DNA of 64,000 nt from Kingdonia uniflora (taxonomy: Eukaryota; Streptophyta; Magnoliopsida; Ranunculales; Circaeasteraceae): positions 1,706,001-1,770,000 of the forward strand of contig JACGCM010001798.1 of assembly GCA_014058105.1 (NCBI GenBank). Direction: 5' to 3'. The first letter of the stretch is position 1. Every line of letters starts with the position of its first letter. Below the pieces are notes generated by a model. The model ran no database searches and was not told the DNA's origin. It saw only the letters and a list, made by a program, of their open reading frames with translations. This document shows, piece by piece, positions 22,201 through 32,225 of this stretch. The position numbers and the translations under genes are program-made.

Positions 22201-23311
22201 CTAGTTTCTCCTTCGTTTGCTTTAGACGGTTACGTGTAAAGACCATAAATCACAATCAACCCCCGAAGATTCTAACCTGGCTCTGATACCACTTAATCCA
22301 CAATACGAAAAGAGAAACCCTAGTTAGCAGAAAAGTACAAAGAACACCAAAAATTGGATCGGGAAAAGTCTCTTTAAGAGCTTCAATTGCTTAAACGCAG
22401 TTAATTACAATGAATTAATTTAAACCCTAGCTTCTTCCTCATAACTTTCTATTGAACTAATCTTTCTAGAAAAAATACCTAAGTCCCCTTTATATATGAG
22501 GGAACTAAAAATACCAAATAACACGGATCTCAATGCAAACCCACGCCTTAAAATAACAACCAACGCCAAGCTCGTTCGAACGGCATCCAAGCTTGTTTGA
22601 ACGAAATTTGTCTTTGGGCCAATATTCCAGTGAGTATGAAAAGGTCGTTCGAACGAAATAGGGAGTCGTTCGAACGACTTGGGTTTCCTAGGCCAAATTC
22701 CAGAGAGTTGGAAAAGGGTCGTTCGAAGGACTCTTAACCTCGTTCGAACGACTTTACTATAATTTGGTCTTCGACCAGATCCACCTGGATCAAATCTAGT
22801 CACTTGTGAAGTATAAATTAGCTTTGACTCCATGAAAGGTTTCAAGTCATAAATCATCATTTAACTTAAACTAAAAGCCTGTGACCTGCATGTGGTTGGA
22901 TTTGGATGATTGTTATTTTCTTTATTTCACTTTGAAATTTGTTTTAGTGTTAACAAGTCTAGTTGGTCGTATTGTTTTGAATGTAAGTTCTCCACAGCTT
23001 TTGTTTATAGACAATGGATCAAAATCAAATGTTTCCCCTCTATTACATGAATGCTGATTCTAAAATATCCTCAATGATCAAATCTATTTGCATCTTTCAG
23101 ACAATGTCGACCTGGGAACAGCTTGTGGAAAGCTTTATCGTGTTTCTTGCCTTAGCATAATTGATCCAGGTTTGTTCTTCTGTGTTTTTACCACCTTTTG
23201 TTCAATTCTCTATTGATTAACCTGAAAATCCTCTTTTTGTGCATTTGACGTATTTGCAATACTATGACAGGTGATTCGGACATCATTAAGACACTGCCTG
23301 GAGGCCAGTGA
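13211..23311 (+). CDS. RPL30: 60S ribosomal protein eL30 (L30e), five exons
   Basis: Coding exons are 13211-13231, 13324-13429, 13516-13617, 23101-23169 and 23271-23311. All junctions are GT-AG, phases match and the total is 339 bases, giving 112 residues, the normal eL30 length. The protein begins [20 protein letters not shown], continues through [40 protein letters not shown] and [20 protein letters not shown], and ends IIKTLPGGQ. It is a component of the large cytosolic ribosomal subunit with the L7Ae/L30e RNA-binding fold. The start is supported by the family N-terminus and a pyrimidine-rich leader. Intron 3 (13618-23100) is 9,483 bases because transposons have landed in it in antisense orientation; the reading frame itself is undamaged, so the gene is probably functional if that intron is spliced. 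Confidence 0.95.
13881..14636. mobile_element. Small non-autonomous element with terminal inverted repeats, in eL30 intron 3
   Basis: The left end (TTTTATAAAAGAGTCCGGATTTG, then GGGACTTCCGGGAGCAG) is repeated in inverse at 14590-14632 (CTGCTCCCAGGAGTCGCAAA then CCGGACTCTTTATAAAATGA). Both sides are flanked by the same 13 bases, GAAATGAGCAATA, at 13868-13880 and 14637-14649. Inside, GGTACCTTATCA-TCTCT occurs twice. There is no coding capacity. The long flanking repeat is larger than the 8 (hAT) or 9-10 (MULE) bases normally expected, so the superfamily is open. Confidence 0.7.
14650..15179. other. eL30 intron 3, left unique part
   Basis: Ordinary intron-like AT-rich sequence between the small inverted-repeat element and the first gypsy element. 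I see no feature in it. Confidence 0.5.
15185..15641 (-). repeat. Left (3') LTR of gypsy element A
   Basis: Begins (plus strand) TAATCCACAATACG and ends CTCCTGGATCA, followed by the polypurine tract. Carries several GTTCGAACGAC motifs near its right part. Confidence 0.9.
15777..17878 (-). pseudogene. Gag-pol remains of element A, with internal deletions
   Basis: Reading leftward from the B insertion at 17878: gag N-terminal part (17876-17532, [20 protein letters not shown] and the [14 protein letters not shown] helix), gag centre (17265-17083), zinc-knuckle/protease linker (17065-16697), protease-like and linker (16719-16399, [17 protein letters not shown]), then [12 protein letters not shown] joined directly to an RNase H piece ([20 protein letters not shown], 16300-16190). 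A further jump near 15970 joins to the C-terminal part ([19 protein letters not shown]). The reverse transcriptase and integrase cores are absent, and shifts separate the pieces. The remaining first part of gag lies beyond B at 22139-22260. Confidence 0.85.
17879..18402 (-). repeat. Left (3') LTR of element B
   Basis: Starts TAATCCATAATTCGATTGAG, ends CTCCTGGATCA and is followed by a polypurine tract. Contains repeated GTTCGAACGA motifs (18190-18360). Confidence 0.9.
18516..18947 (-). pseudogene. Pol C-terminal segment of element B
   Basis: A 143-codon frame with [40 protein letters not shown] and [20 protein letters not shown], the region that follows integrase in this gypsy group (SH3/chromo-like tail). 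It is separated from the main frame by a stop and shift near 18980. Confidence 0.75.
18981..20936 (-). CDS. In-frame deleted gag-pol ORF of element B (651 codons)
   Basis: One open frame contains, in order: gag C-terminal half (residues 1-100), a zinc knuckle of CxxC...C form (about 108-121), a protease with [11 protein letters not shown] (about 192-202), the N-terminal half of reverse transcriptase (about 400-472, [20 protein letters not shown] and [14 protein letters not shown]), then an abrupt junction at about residue 473 (near base 19517). It resumes in the integrase core ([37 protein letters not shown]). The YxDD active site, RNase H and the integrase zinc finger are lost, yet the frame is kept. 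All three integrase catalytic acids remain visible. It starts inside gag, so no full polyprotein is made; a TAG at 20943-20945 and a shift upstream separate it from the gag leader at 21057-21605. No sign of host adoption is seen. Confidence 0.75.
   Translation of the reverse strand: MRQKFGQSIQQFTTEFHNQALVLDVDVDEYDVFMKYTGGLSESIRRKLKLFKMENIEDATVKAIAIEGKYLKSNKKDDKNKSGYKANWKFDQKGEPKGEGSSFKGTICSHCKANGDNSDTCWKLHPELRPKEKGKKDKRALAAAIVDLPNLDKPNPKLTLIFKQPLVIDEASREELFFVSIQVKQSLVEAIIDPGSQKNLISEAVVKKMGLATVAHPKPYGLGWIEKDAELKITKQCTFKIAITEKFINEVACEVVLLDVCQVILGSPYLWDRDAILYRRASKYRLVKNGTEFHINACKEHITTCNLVTATQAKRLVNASGKFVLLLVRPVHKGPSATIFSTLAMSSKQQTDMGSCKEYGDLFLGIEGMSCKRDVEHDITLVNGEPLSNIGLYRTFVTESDEIKKQVLELLEQRVINSSCSPCGSPVLLVPKKDGSWRMCVDYRALNKITVKNRFLLPRIDELLDELQTAQFFDGFYGWFAHDQCKNDYLFVVMDRFSKMIVLIPYQKTVTGKRATQLFFRDVWRYFGLPSSIISDRDSRFLGHFWRSLWGMMDTKLKRSTAFHPQTNGQTEVVNRTLVHLLRGFHSKHPKTWDESLAYLHFAINRAIHGSTLKFPFEVCLGYLPQSPFDLAFSLGDKTVSGKEEEEQVKA
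21057..21605 (-). pseudogene. Gag N-terminal ORF of element B
   Basis: A 182-codon frame with [20 protein letters not shown], a basic linker and [20 protein letters not shown], the gag helix block of this subfamily. It is ended by a stop at 21057-21059 before the main frame. Confidence 0.8.
21646..22138 (-). repeat. Right (5') LTR of element B
   Basis: Starts TAATCCGCAATACGATTGAG and ends CTCCTAGATCA against the ACCGT target copy. Differs from its partner by point changes and small indels. Confidence 0.9.
22280..22291 (-). other. Primer binding site of element A (tRNA-iMet)
   Basis: Minus-strand TGGTATCAGAGC, the standard complement to the 3' end of plant initiator tRNA-Met, lies two bases from the right LTR. 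Confidence 0.85.
22294..22792 (-). repeat. Right (5') LTR of element A
   Basis: Longer than the left copy by about 40 bases; carries at least five TTCGAACGA-type motifs (22568-22750). The right edge GGATCA is followed by the AATCT duplication, then 303 bases of plain intron to the eL30 exon 4. Confidence 0.9.
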
Positions 23312-24974
23312 GTTCCGTTGGCTGCACGCTTTTGCTTTGTCGAGAAGTAGCGTAGTCGGAGTTTTTTTGTTTTATTTTGTTAAGTATTTGGATACCTTCC
23401 TAGTGACATTAATGTTTTCTTATTTAAATTTGAATCCTCATGTGTTCCTTTTTTTGGCGAATCTAGTTTTGTTTTACTAGTGAATGATAGATATTTGTGT
23501 TGCTGGTATGATGATTTTAAGACATCTAAGTTGTGCCTTGTTTGGTTAGCCATTGATGACCAGAGAGTTGTTTATGCTATGGATGAAAGAGAGTAAGCTT
23601 CTGGTTGCTTAGAAAGTATCTGTACTATTTTGGCGAGATGAAGGAGACCTGCTACTTCTGAGTGATAGTGTTGAGAACGAAGAGACCTTCAACTGCTGAG
23701 AAATAGATAGGGGTGAGAACAAGGAGAATCTGCAATGCTTATTTTATTCTTCACGGATCTATAATGATACTCGCAATACCATATTTCTTAATCTGTGTAC
23801 CCCAACTTTGCTAGTAAGCTTGGTGCAATTTAGATTGAATTTTAAGAATTAACATTGCAATTGGTGTTCTATTACTTAGTTTAATACGAGTTTTATGCCT
23901 TTCATGCAGAAAATTCATGACAATTTCAAAATATATAACCTCAGACTCCCTAAATTCAAAATCTAGGGGATATTGGCTAAAGTTTATTCAAAAAAGTGCT
24001 TAACAGATAATTTACGAGTCTGGATACTGTTTGAACTCTTAAACATGTGTAATGTACGCTAACTATATGTTTGTTCATTGGATCAGCATGTTCTTTCCAA
24101 CTTGCATATATTTCTACTAGATTGCTCAGTTTTATGGGCTATATTTTTTTCCCGCGTTGTATTTCATGTGTAATAGAGTATCGTATTTTTTTTTCCTAAC
24201 GCACCACGTATATTACACGAATTTGAATTTCTCCCACATCGTATTTTCAAGTCATACAAGAAATTAATTTTGTAAAGAGCATAATATCTTTGTGATTCAC
24301 CATCCAACTACTGGGAGTTGTACATCAGTCATGACTAGAATAATTAACACATCAATATTCAATACATGTATCCTTTTATTTGTGAGGAAGAAGAATAAAG
24401 ATAAAGTTAAAAGAAAATAAAATAGTATAAGGCAAAGCACATATTTTTCTTTTTAATCACCATTGAAAAGGCAATTAAGGTATTGGAGGGAACTAATTAC
24501 CTGTAGAGGCATGCTTTTACATATGCTATGCTCATGCAAAATCAGTTACCACGACGTTCGACTCTCAAAGCTCAACTTAAAGACAGTTTGAGGAGATTAA
24601 CATCAAAACATACAGGAACAACAGGTACGTGAAGATTACTCGCTGATTTGACATTCGACGGAAGTAATTTGTTATTTACCAACCGACTCAAGTATGTTAT
24701 CATGTTTGTTGTAATTGTTGTATGCCTATGAATATAACCCAACCTCCAACATTAAAGTGGTTGAGTAATGTGAAATTTCGGGAATCAAAACAATGTACTA
24801 GCATACCTTGGAGTGGTGCTGCAAATGAACGAGGATGAGGGAAGAGAGGGAGAGAGACGAGTTACGGAGTGAGATGAGATGCACTTTAAGGCGTAAGGTG
24901 TAAATATTGGTTTGGTTTTAGTTTTGTTGTTGCAAAACAATTATTTTAGTCATGTGACATTCTTTATCTTTGCC
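23312..24974. other. eL30 3' untranslated region and intergenic DNA
   Basis: The first few hundred bases after the eL30 stop are the likely 3' untranslated region (AT- and T-rich). The rest shows no gene, RNA or element that I can support. Confidence 0.5.
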
Positions 24975-25489
24975 TTAAAGCATCTCTAAGAGAGTGGCAT
25001 GCTCTTAATGCTTTCCTATACTCTTGCAAAAAACCCATCCAACATGGGTATGGTGTTGAGCATACTCACCCCCATACCCCTCCAAAGTAGGGGTATGGCG
25101 ATAATACGACCCTAACCCGACCTGCTATAAACGGGTTTGGGTTACCCTTGGCGGGTTTGGGTCGTAAACGGGTTGACACGCTAGACACGACTGCGAAGCA
25201 GGTCGGGTTAGGATTTCAAAATTTGACCCACGGGTGACCCGCTAACCCGTTTAGTTATGTAATTTAGTTTAGGTTTCAAGGCTTTTTGGTCTTTTCCCAC
25301 ATACTATAAATAGTTAACCTAAAGTCAAAAACCTAAACCTCATTTGATATTTTGATTTCCTGACCTCCTCGCCGCTCCTCCTCTCTCAGTATCTCTCACT
25401 CCTCACCGCCGTGTCGTTGTCATGTGTAGTGTACTGTGGTTTGTGGCTCAGTTCATCAAGTTTCACTCTCGATTCTGTTGATTTACAGT

Positions 25490-25790
25490 AGATCAGTTCA
25501 TCAGTTGATTCAGTTCATCACTTTACTCTCGATTTACAGTTGATTCAGTTCATCAGTTCATCACATCACTCTAGATCAGTTCATCACATCACTCTAGACT
25601 TCAAGTTTCAACAGACTTCAAGTTTCATCAGTTCATCAGTTGATTCAGTTCATCACATCACTCTAGATCAGTTCATCAGTTCAAGACTTCAAGTTTCAAG
25701 TTTAAACAGCCAAGTGCCGACCAGGTTACTACTTTTAAGTTCATCAGTTTATCAGCTTACTTTTATCAGTTCATCAGTTCATCTGTCGAA
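25490..25790. repeat. TTCATCAGTT / TCACATCACTCTAGA short tandem repeats
   Basis: Irregular iterations of GTTCATCAGTTGATTCA and TCATCACATCACTCTAGA in the hAT 5' region. The frame translated across them is only repeat-derived. Confidence 0.75.
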
Positions 25791-26393
25791 TTATATAATT
25801 ACTATTTACTAGCTTACTTTTCACCAGGTTACTAGCTTACTCTTGCTCTCTGTCAAATTTCACAAATCTTTTGTATGATAAATATTAATCCTGTAAATTG
25901 ATATTCTGTTGGGAGCTTTAGTTATTGGATATACAGGATTAGAGGTGGTGGTCCAAGAAAAATCTAGGGTTCTTTAATTTTTAGCTTTGGCCGTGCATTG
26001 TGTAAGTGTTGAGTCTTCGAGCAGTGTCTAGTATATAGGGAAAATGTGTACAAAATTTTGTCAAGTTGTAACTACACTAGTTTGATGGGAATGTTAGGGA
26101 TAAACTACTGGGTGTTTAATCCTTGCATGATTATGACTTAAGTTATGAGCCTGTTACTAGCTTACTCTTTTATATTACTAGCTTATTTAATCTTTTTGTA
26201 TTACTAGCTTATTTAATCAGTCTGTTACTTTTCTTTTTGTGGTCGAATTGTATGATTACTAGCTTACTCTTTATCTCTGTCAAATTTCATAAATCTTTTG
26301 TATGATTATGAGTATGTTACTAGTTTGGTTGGTGATTTGGTGATCTCTGTTAGTTAAATGTTAATTTGATTATTTTTAGGCTTTTTTGCAAAA

Positions 26394-26732
26394 ATGGCAC
26401 AAGTTGGACCTCCTTGTACTTGTGGGGCTGGGTACATGAGGCGTTATAGGGCTAACACTAAGAATAACAATGGCCGTTATTTTTATTGTTGTCCCCAATT
26501 TAAAAACCAATGCAAGTCATTAATATGAGAGGATGTCCTAGTTGGGGGTTTTGGGGCAGGAGACTTAGGACAAGAAGGAGAACAAGTTGATGAATATAAA
26601 CAAATTGAGATTATGAGACCTAGAATTATGGACAACTATCTCACCTATGCTTTTATTAGATGTAATCTTGTATGTGCTTTATTTATTTGGGCAACACTTC
26701 TAATTGTAATTACATTACTCTTAGCTAAGTGA
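26394..26732 (+). pseudogene. GRF zinc-finger small protein with C-terminal membrane segment (At4g04775-like type)
   Basis: The 113-codon frame starts MAQVGPPCTCGAGYMRRYRA and continues NNNGRYFYCCPQFKNQCKSL, a GRF zinc finger with ordered Cys residues. Codon 45 is TGA where the family has Trp (FxWxD), so one G-to-A change breaks it. The frame then stays open through an acidic linker to a hydrophobic helix (LVCALFIWATLLIVITLLLA), then AK and a stop. Small plant GRF-finger proteins with a terminal membrane helix are known as uncharacterised proteins. It lies upstream of the transposase in the same orientation, separated by 160 bases. It could be an accessory gene of the element or a captured host gene. 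Confidence 0.7.
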
Positions 26733-26896
26733 TTTGTAATTGTAATTATTTTTATTAGATTTGGAAATAATTTGTAATGGCGTTTGCATTAACATCTACT
26801 AATAAATTAGAAGTTAATTTTTACGTGATGAGTTGTTTATTTTGTTTGTCATATTCGATAATTGTTTATAATTTTGAATATGATTGTTTTTTCTAG

Positions 26897-29800
26897 ATGG
26901 ATCCAATTGTTGAGTTAGATAATAATAATGACATCAACATTGATCTTGATGGAGATGACATGGAGATGGAGGGGATTGATGGCCCATTGTAAGAGGCTGG
27001 AACTGGAGATGAAAGTATTGGCACACTTGCTAGGAAATCTGGTAATCGTAAACGAAAACTAACTTCTCATGTTTGGGTTTTTTTTTGAAATCTTCGTTGG
27101 TAAGGATAAAAAAGAAAGGGCTAAGTATAAGAAATGTGGTGCTATTTATTTGTCTGCTAGTTCACATGGGACCGGCAATCTTTCTCACCATCTCAAAACA
27201 TGTGAGAAGACTACAACACGTGATTTAAGACAAATGCTTTTGTCTCAATCCGAGTCTTCCATGTCTTAGATGGTGGTAAAGTTTGACCCTATTGTTTTTC
27301 GTGAGATGTTGAATCTAGCAATAATTAGGCATTAACTCCCTTTCAAGTTTGTGGAGTATGAGGGGATTCGTGATGCCTTTACTTATCCGGCAATTGCTAA
27401 TAGGGAGTTGAAGCTAGTGTCTAGAAATACAGCAATGGCAGATGTTATCAAGATTTATGAAAGGGAGAAAAAGAAGGTTATGACTGTATTGCGTGGGGTA
27501 GCGGGAAGAATTAGTCTAACATTTGATTTATGGAGTTCTATTACAATGGATGACTTTTTTTCAATTACAGCATATTTTGTGAATTCCGATTGGACTTTAG
27601 AGAAGAAGATTCTTAGTTTTTCTTATATGCCACCTCCTCACACCGGATTGACCATATGTGAGAAAATTTACACTTTACTTTGTGATTGGGGCATTGAGAT
27701 GAAACTCTTTTCTATTACGTTAGATATTATTTCGTCTAATGATGTCTTTGTTGGGATGCTTAAGAGTAAATTAAAGTTGAGTGATTCTTTATTGTTCGAT
27801 GGAGAGTTTTTTCATGCAAGGTGTTGTGCTCATATGATAAATCTAATTGTGCAAGAGGGTTTGAAGGAGATTGATGTGTCGGTTGGTAAAGTTCGGGAGA
27901 GTGTGAGGTATTTTAGGGGTTCTCAATACAGGAAGCAAATATTTCAGGATTGTGTTAGGCAAACGTCATTACCGTTTAACAAGGGTTTGATACAAGATGT
28001 GCCAACTCGTTGGAACTACACTTACATGATGCTTGATAGTGCTCTTTTCTACCGAAATGTTTTTACTCATTTGGAGTTGAGTGGTTCTAACTACAAGTGT
28101 CGCCCTTCCGAGGATGAATGGGATAGAGTTGGGAAGATATACGAGTTTTTGAAGTTATTTTATAATGTGACATGTCTTTTCTCCGGGACAAAGTACCCCA
28201 CTTCAAATTTATATTTTCCTCAAGTTTATTCGGTTCAACATCATATTTCAAAAGCTATGAAGGATAGGGATGAGTTTATGAAATCCATGGCATCGCAAAT
28301 GAAGACTAAGTTTGAGAAATATTGGTCAAAGCATAGCCTTATATTTGTTGTGGCTTGCGTCTTAGATCCTAGGTACAAACTTGCTTTTGTAGAGTTTGCT
28401 TACAATGAGATCTATCGGCTGGAAAATCAGGAGTTTAGAGACTTCAAGGAGAAGTTGAATAAACTTTTTGACATCTATGTGGCTTTGTATTCCAAGGGAA
28501 CTCCTTCTAGTTTCAAGCCAACTCCTAATTCAAGTTCTAGTTCCATGAAGTCAAATCTGGATATGAAAGTTATGCAGTTATTATTAATTTATTATACCTT
28601 TTGCTTTTAAATTTAATACTTTAGTTTGTAATTTGTATGACTAAGTCTATAATAACATGCCTCTGTAGTCTATTTTGGTTTAATACTTTAGTTTATAATA
28701 TCATATGTGATTCTGTATGAGACCGAGTAATGAGTGTGACTGTAATATGTGATTTTGTTACTCTGTATGAGTAATTGAGTATGACTGTAATGATCTGTGA
28801 TTCTGTTACTCTGTGTGACTATGAGTAATTGAGTATGATTGTATAATGTATATAGCTAGCTGCTAGCATGCCTCTGTAGTCTACAGTCTATTTTGGCTTA
28901 ATACTTTAGTCTATAATATCATATGTGATTCTGTATGAGACTGAGTAGACTGAGTAATGAGTATGACTGTATTGTAATATGTGATTTTATGAGACTATGA
29001 GTATGAGTGTATGACTGTAATGATCTGTGATTCTGTTACTCTGTATGAGACTATGAGTAAATGAGTATGATTGTATATAGCTAGCTGCTAGCATGCCTCT
29101 GTAGTCTGTACTCTATTTTGGCTTAATACTTCAGTCTATAATATCATATGTGATTATGTATGAGACTGAGTAATGAGTATGACTGTAATCTATGATTCTG
29201 TTACTTTATATGGGACTATGAGTATTGAGTATGAGTGTATGACTGTAATGATATGTGATTCCGTTACTCTGTATGAGTTTATGAGACTATGAGTATGACT
29301 GTATATAGCTAGCTGCTAGCAATGCCTTTGTAGTCTATTTTGGTTTAATATTTTAGTCTATAATATGTGATTCTGTATGAGACTATGAGTAATGACTAAT
29401 GAGTATGACAATATATAGCTAGCTGTTAGCATGACTTAGTAAAGACTATGAGTCTATGAGTAATGACTAATGAGTATGACTGTATATAGCTAGTTGCTAG
29501 CATGACTTAGTAGATATTTGCATGCCTCTAATGTCTAATGTCTAATTTGTAATAGCATGGCTTTAATGTTTTAGTAGATATATTTACCTTAGAAGATATT
29601 TTGTAATAGCATGCCTCTAATGTCTAATCTATATTGCTAAGTTGATAACTTGATATATTTGCCATGAATTTGCCATATTTGTCATGAATTAGTAGATATT
29701 GCTAAGTTTATATTATTTTAGGCATTTGAGATATTTGACAAGAGTGAGCATGCCCCGGTGAAGTATCAGCTACAACAATATCTGGAAGAGCCCAAGTTTA

Positions 29801-30600
29801 GTTTAAGCGGGATTTCAATATACTTTATTTTTGGAAGTCATACCAATTTAGATATCCCGAGCTTGCTTTGATGGCTCGTGATGTATTGGCCATCCCGATA
29901 TCCACTGTAGCTTCTGAGTCTGCTTTTAGCATTGGTGGAAGAGTTATAGATCCATTCCGTAGTGCTTTAAAACTTGCGTATGCCGAGACTCTAGTTTGTA
30001 CCCGTGATTGGTTATATCAGAGAGAGAGAGAGAGGTGATCTCATTTTATATTGATTTTATGTATTCTTTTGTTGCATTTTAATAATCGTTGTTTATTTGA
30101 GAGTGATCTCATTACTTACTTTATAAATAAATTTTGTAGGGGATTCAAATGTTGATGATGTTGTGGAATCGGCTATAGAGGAGCTTGGTGAAGAGTTGTC
30201 ACTTCTAGATGTTGGTAAGTAATGAACTAAGCTGTCACTTTATGATTTGTTTTATTTAATTTTAAGGTCATAAGTCTACATGTATTGATATATATATGAC
30301 ATAATGACATTATGATTTATGATTGTGTAATTGTGTATATAAAACCTAAAAGAGCATCACTGGAAGTCTGGAATTTCAAATGGAAATATCACATTTAGAC
30401 TAGAGTGCATATAATTTTTATGACCTAGTCCTATTTAATTTTGTGCTCTAAATATTTTATTTGATATGTATATACTGTATAAGGCAAAATGCTCATGGAG
30501 TTGCTAGTGACAACGCGGAAGAATCACCGGAGAGTGCAAGTAATGGCGGCAATGGACCAGTGGAAGTGGTGTTTGACTTTGCATTGACTGTTTCAGTTTG
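26897..30600 (+). pseudogene. hAT transposase (BED finger, RNase H-like core, hATC), decayed
   Basis: An acidic leader starts at 26897 (MDPIVELDNNNDINIDLDGD) and hits TAA near 26990. A poly-T shift at 27077 precedes the BED finger (KYKKCGAIYL...GTGNLSHHLKTCEK). A TAG at 27267 and a stop near 27332 come before the long open core at 27351-28610 (SLTFDLWSSITMDDFFSITA, ARCCAHMINLIVQEGLKEID, DVPTRWNYTYMMLDSALFYR, VLDPRYKLAFVEFAYN). After a repeat-filled intron the hAT dimerisation region follows at 29742-30040 with one shift (PELALMARDVLAIPISTVAS, then ESAFSIGGRVIDPFRSALK). Small possible last exons lie at 30140-30213 and 30482-30600. The domain order is complete for the hAT family, but at least four lesions exist. 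Confidence 0.88.
28650..29530. repeat. Minisatellite of about 215-230 bp units inside the hAT intron
   Basis: Units run from ATGCCTCTGTAGTCTATTTT through GTGATTCTGTATGAGAC and GAGTATGACTGTAATG to TATATAGCTAGCTGCTAGC. Starts lie near 28655, 28868, 29092 and 29322, then shortened copies to about 29530. Within each unit TGTGATTCTGTTACTCTGTATGAG is itself repeated, giving two levels of repetition. Confidence 0.85.
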
Positions 30601-31352
30601 AGTGTTTGTATTTGACTGTTTGTGACTATGATACACTTGTCGTGTTTGACTGTTTGTGAATTGCGACTTTGTGTAACTACTAACTATAAACTATGAGAGG
30701 TATGCACTATGCAACATGAGCAATATGCAGTTGTAGTATGATACTCAATTACTCATACTATGACTATGATACACTAATGAATTTTGATTTTTGATGTCTT
30801 TGTTGACTATTGTATATATGAACTATTGAATTCTGATTCTCTGAACTATTGAATTCTGATTAAGTGATGATATATTGTATGAACTATGATGAAGTATGAA
30901 CTTCTGAATTCTGATTCTCTGAATTTTGATGGGTCGGGTTGACAGGTTTTCGTGTTGACCGGATAGTTTCGCGGGTCAAATGGGTCGGGTTGTGTCAACC
31001 CGATAATTTGTAGGTCGGGTTCGGGTCAAATTTATTGACTTGTTTAGTAAACATGTCGAGTTCGGGTTGGCTCTTTTTTGACCCGAACCCGTGACGACCC
31101 GACCCATTGACAACCTTACTCCAAAGTATGCAAAACTTGAACTTGGCGAGGAGTATGCGCATACCGCCTAGGAGTTGAACCATTCAACGCAAAAAAATAA
31201 AAAATAAAATATCATTTGACTTTTTGGTGTTAGGTGCTGAACCGTCAAGCGCCTAATAAAAAAAAAACGTAATTTGCTGTTGGACCAAAATAATATGCGA
31301 TTCTGGAATACCGGTATGATAAATCGGAACAACATACTAGAAGATGCTCTTA

Positions 31353-31740
31353 GTATGTCACAAAACACTTTTTTCAGTCGTTTGAAAAATATAATTTTGC
31401 TATAAAGAATACGAAGACATGTTGTAGGTGAAAAAGAACAAAGTTTGATTAAGATATTATGACTAACCTAGTATATTTTGTTTAGTGGACAGAAAATAAA
31501 TGATATAAATGTGTCCCGATGAGCTTCTAAACTTGTTATTTTGAATTTTGATTGTTGTACTCTGGATTGACATTTGATAATGAGTAGTTTGATTAGAGAG
31601 AGAGAGATACATGAGTTTTTCAATTAATTGCGAAAATAAATGCTTCGGCTTATAAACGACATCTACATAGTGAAAAACAACAAAGATAAACAACGGGAGT
31701 CGTGATTGGTGTGCATTACTCATCGTACGGTTTACTAAGT
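31353..31740. other. Upstream DNA of the CID gene
   Basis: AT-rich intergenic sequence; no gene recognised. It contains a GAGAGAGAGAGA tract near 31590. Confidence 0.4.
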
Positions 31741-32225
31741 ACAAACTCTCTCTTCCCTCTCTTTACCCTGAGACCTGAATCTATCTCTCTCTCTCTCTCA
31801 CTTAAACCCTCACATCCATCTCCCGCTCTCTCTCTCTCTCTCCAATCTCCACTATTAATAAACCTCGTGATTCTCAACAAACTTCGTTAGGGTTTCGAAA
31901 TCTTCAATTCTACAATGCGGGAGAAACAACAACAACAACCTCTGGTAACGATTCAAACTTTTCCAACCTCAATTAGGGTTTCAATCTGTTTAGTTGGATT
32001 CGAAAGTTTTCTGCTCTGAACTGTAGTTTTTAGGGATGAATTGTTGCTTAATTTGACGTATATGAGCTTCAATTGAATTGGGTAATCTTGTTTTTGTTAG
32101 GTTTGGTGGTGAAGAGTATGCAATTGAGTTGGAATTAGTTTGATTGATCAAGAATTAGTTAAAGATTAGGGTTTTGTTTGAATTAGTGTTTGTTGAGGAG
32201 GCAAAAAGGGCATTTTTGAGGTGGG
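31741..32225 (+). promoter_or_regulatory. Likely 5' untranslated region of the CID gene with a small upstream ORF
   Basis: CT-rich tracts (31780-31845) and the plant leader motif TTAGGGTTTCG precede an ATG at about 31915 (MREKQQQQPL) followed by GGTAACG, a plausible splice donor. If spliced to an acceptor after GTTGAG near 32195, the upstream frame would end at TAG overlapping the main ATG at 32226 in another frame. The transcription start and splice sites are inferred, not shown. Confidence 0.4.

Larger units (their letters stand above)
15185..22792 (-). mobile_element. Ty3/gypsy LTR retrotransposon A (host of nested element B)
   Basis: Bounded by LTRs 15185-15641 and 22294-22792. The target-site duplication AATCT is exact at 15180-15184 and 22793-22797. 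It runs antisense to eL30, inside its intron 3. A polypurine tract lies next to the left LTR (minus-strand AAAGGGGGGAGCCA), and a primer binding site complementary to initiator tRNA-Met lies at 22280-22291 (minus-strand TGGTATCAGAGC). Element ends are TGATCC and GGATTA. Without B (4,260 bases) and one copy of its target site, A is about 3.3 kb, so much of pol is missing. The two LTRs differ by an internal replacement or indel of about 40 bases as well as point changes, which suggests an old insertion. Confidence 0.9.
25088..31118 (+). mobile_element. hAT transposon (6,031 bp) with transposase and a GRF zinc-finger ORF
   Basis: The 8-base duplication CTCCAAAG flanks it exactly (25080-25087, 31119-31126), as is typical of hAT. 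Ends TAGGGGTATGGCG and the inverse of CATTGACAACCTTA are short imperfect inverted repeats. Subterminal regions on both sides are packed with GGGTCGGGTT/CGACCCGAACC motifs (25105-25250, 30930-31110), which is usual for transposase binding in this group. It contains a tandem CATCAGTT region, a GRF zinc-finger ORF, a BED-finger transposase and a minisatellite. Coding sequence is broken by stops and shifts. Confidence 0.92.
24978..31349. mobile_element. Tourist-like MITE copy 1, split by a hAT insertion
   Basis: Left part 24978-25087 and right part 31119-31349, flanked by TTA at 24975-24977 and 31350-31352. Ends AAGCATCTC and GAAGATGCTC are imperfect inverted repeats of the Harbinger/Tourist type. 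Joined, the two parts match the uninterrupted copy at 44313-44650 along the whole length (GGTATGGTGTTGAGCATACT..., GGAGTATGCGCATACCGCCT...). The hAT sits at CTCCAAAG. Confidence 0.9.

Noticed and set aside
23550..23670. C/D-box snoRNA (TTGATGACC and TTCTGAGT)
   Set aside because: The boxes are over 100 bases apart, and no terminal stem or second box pair could be seen.
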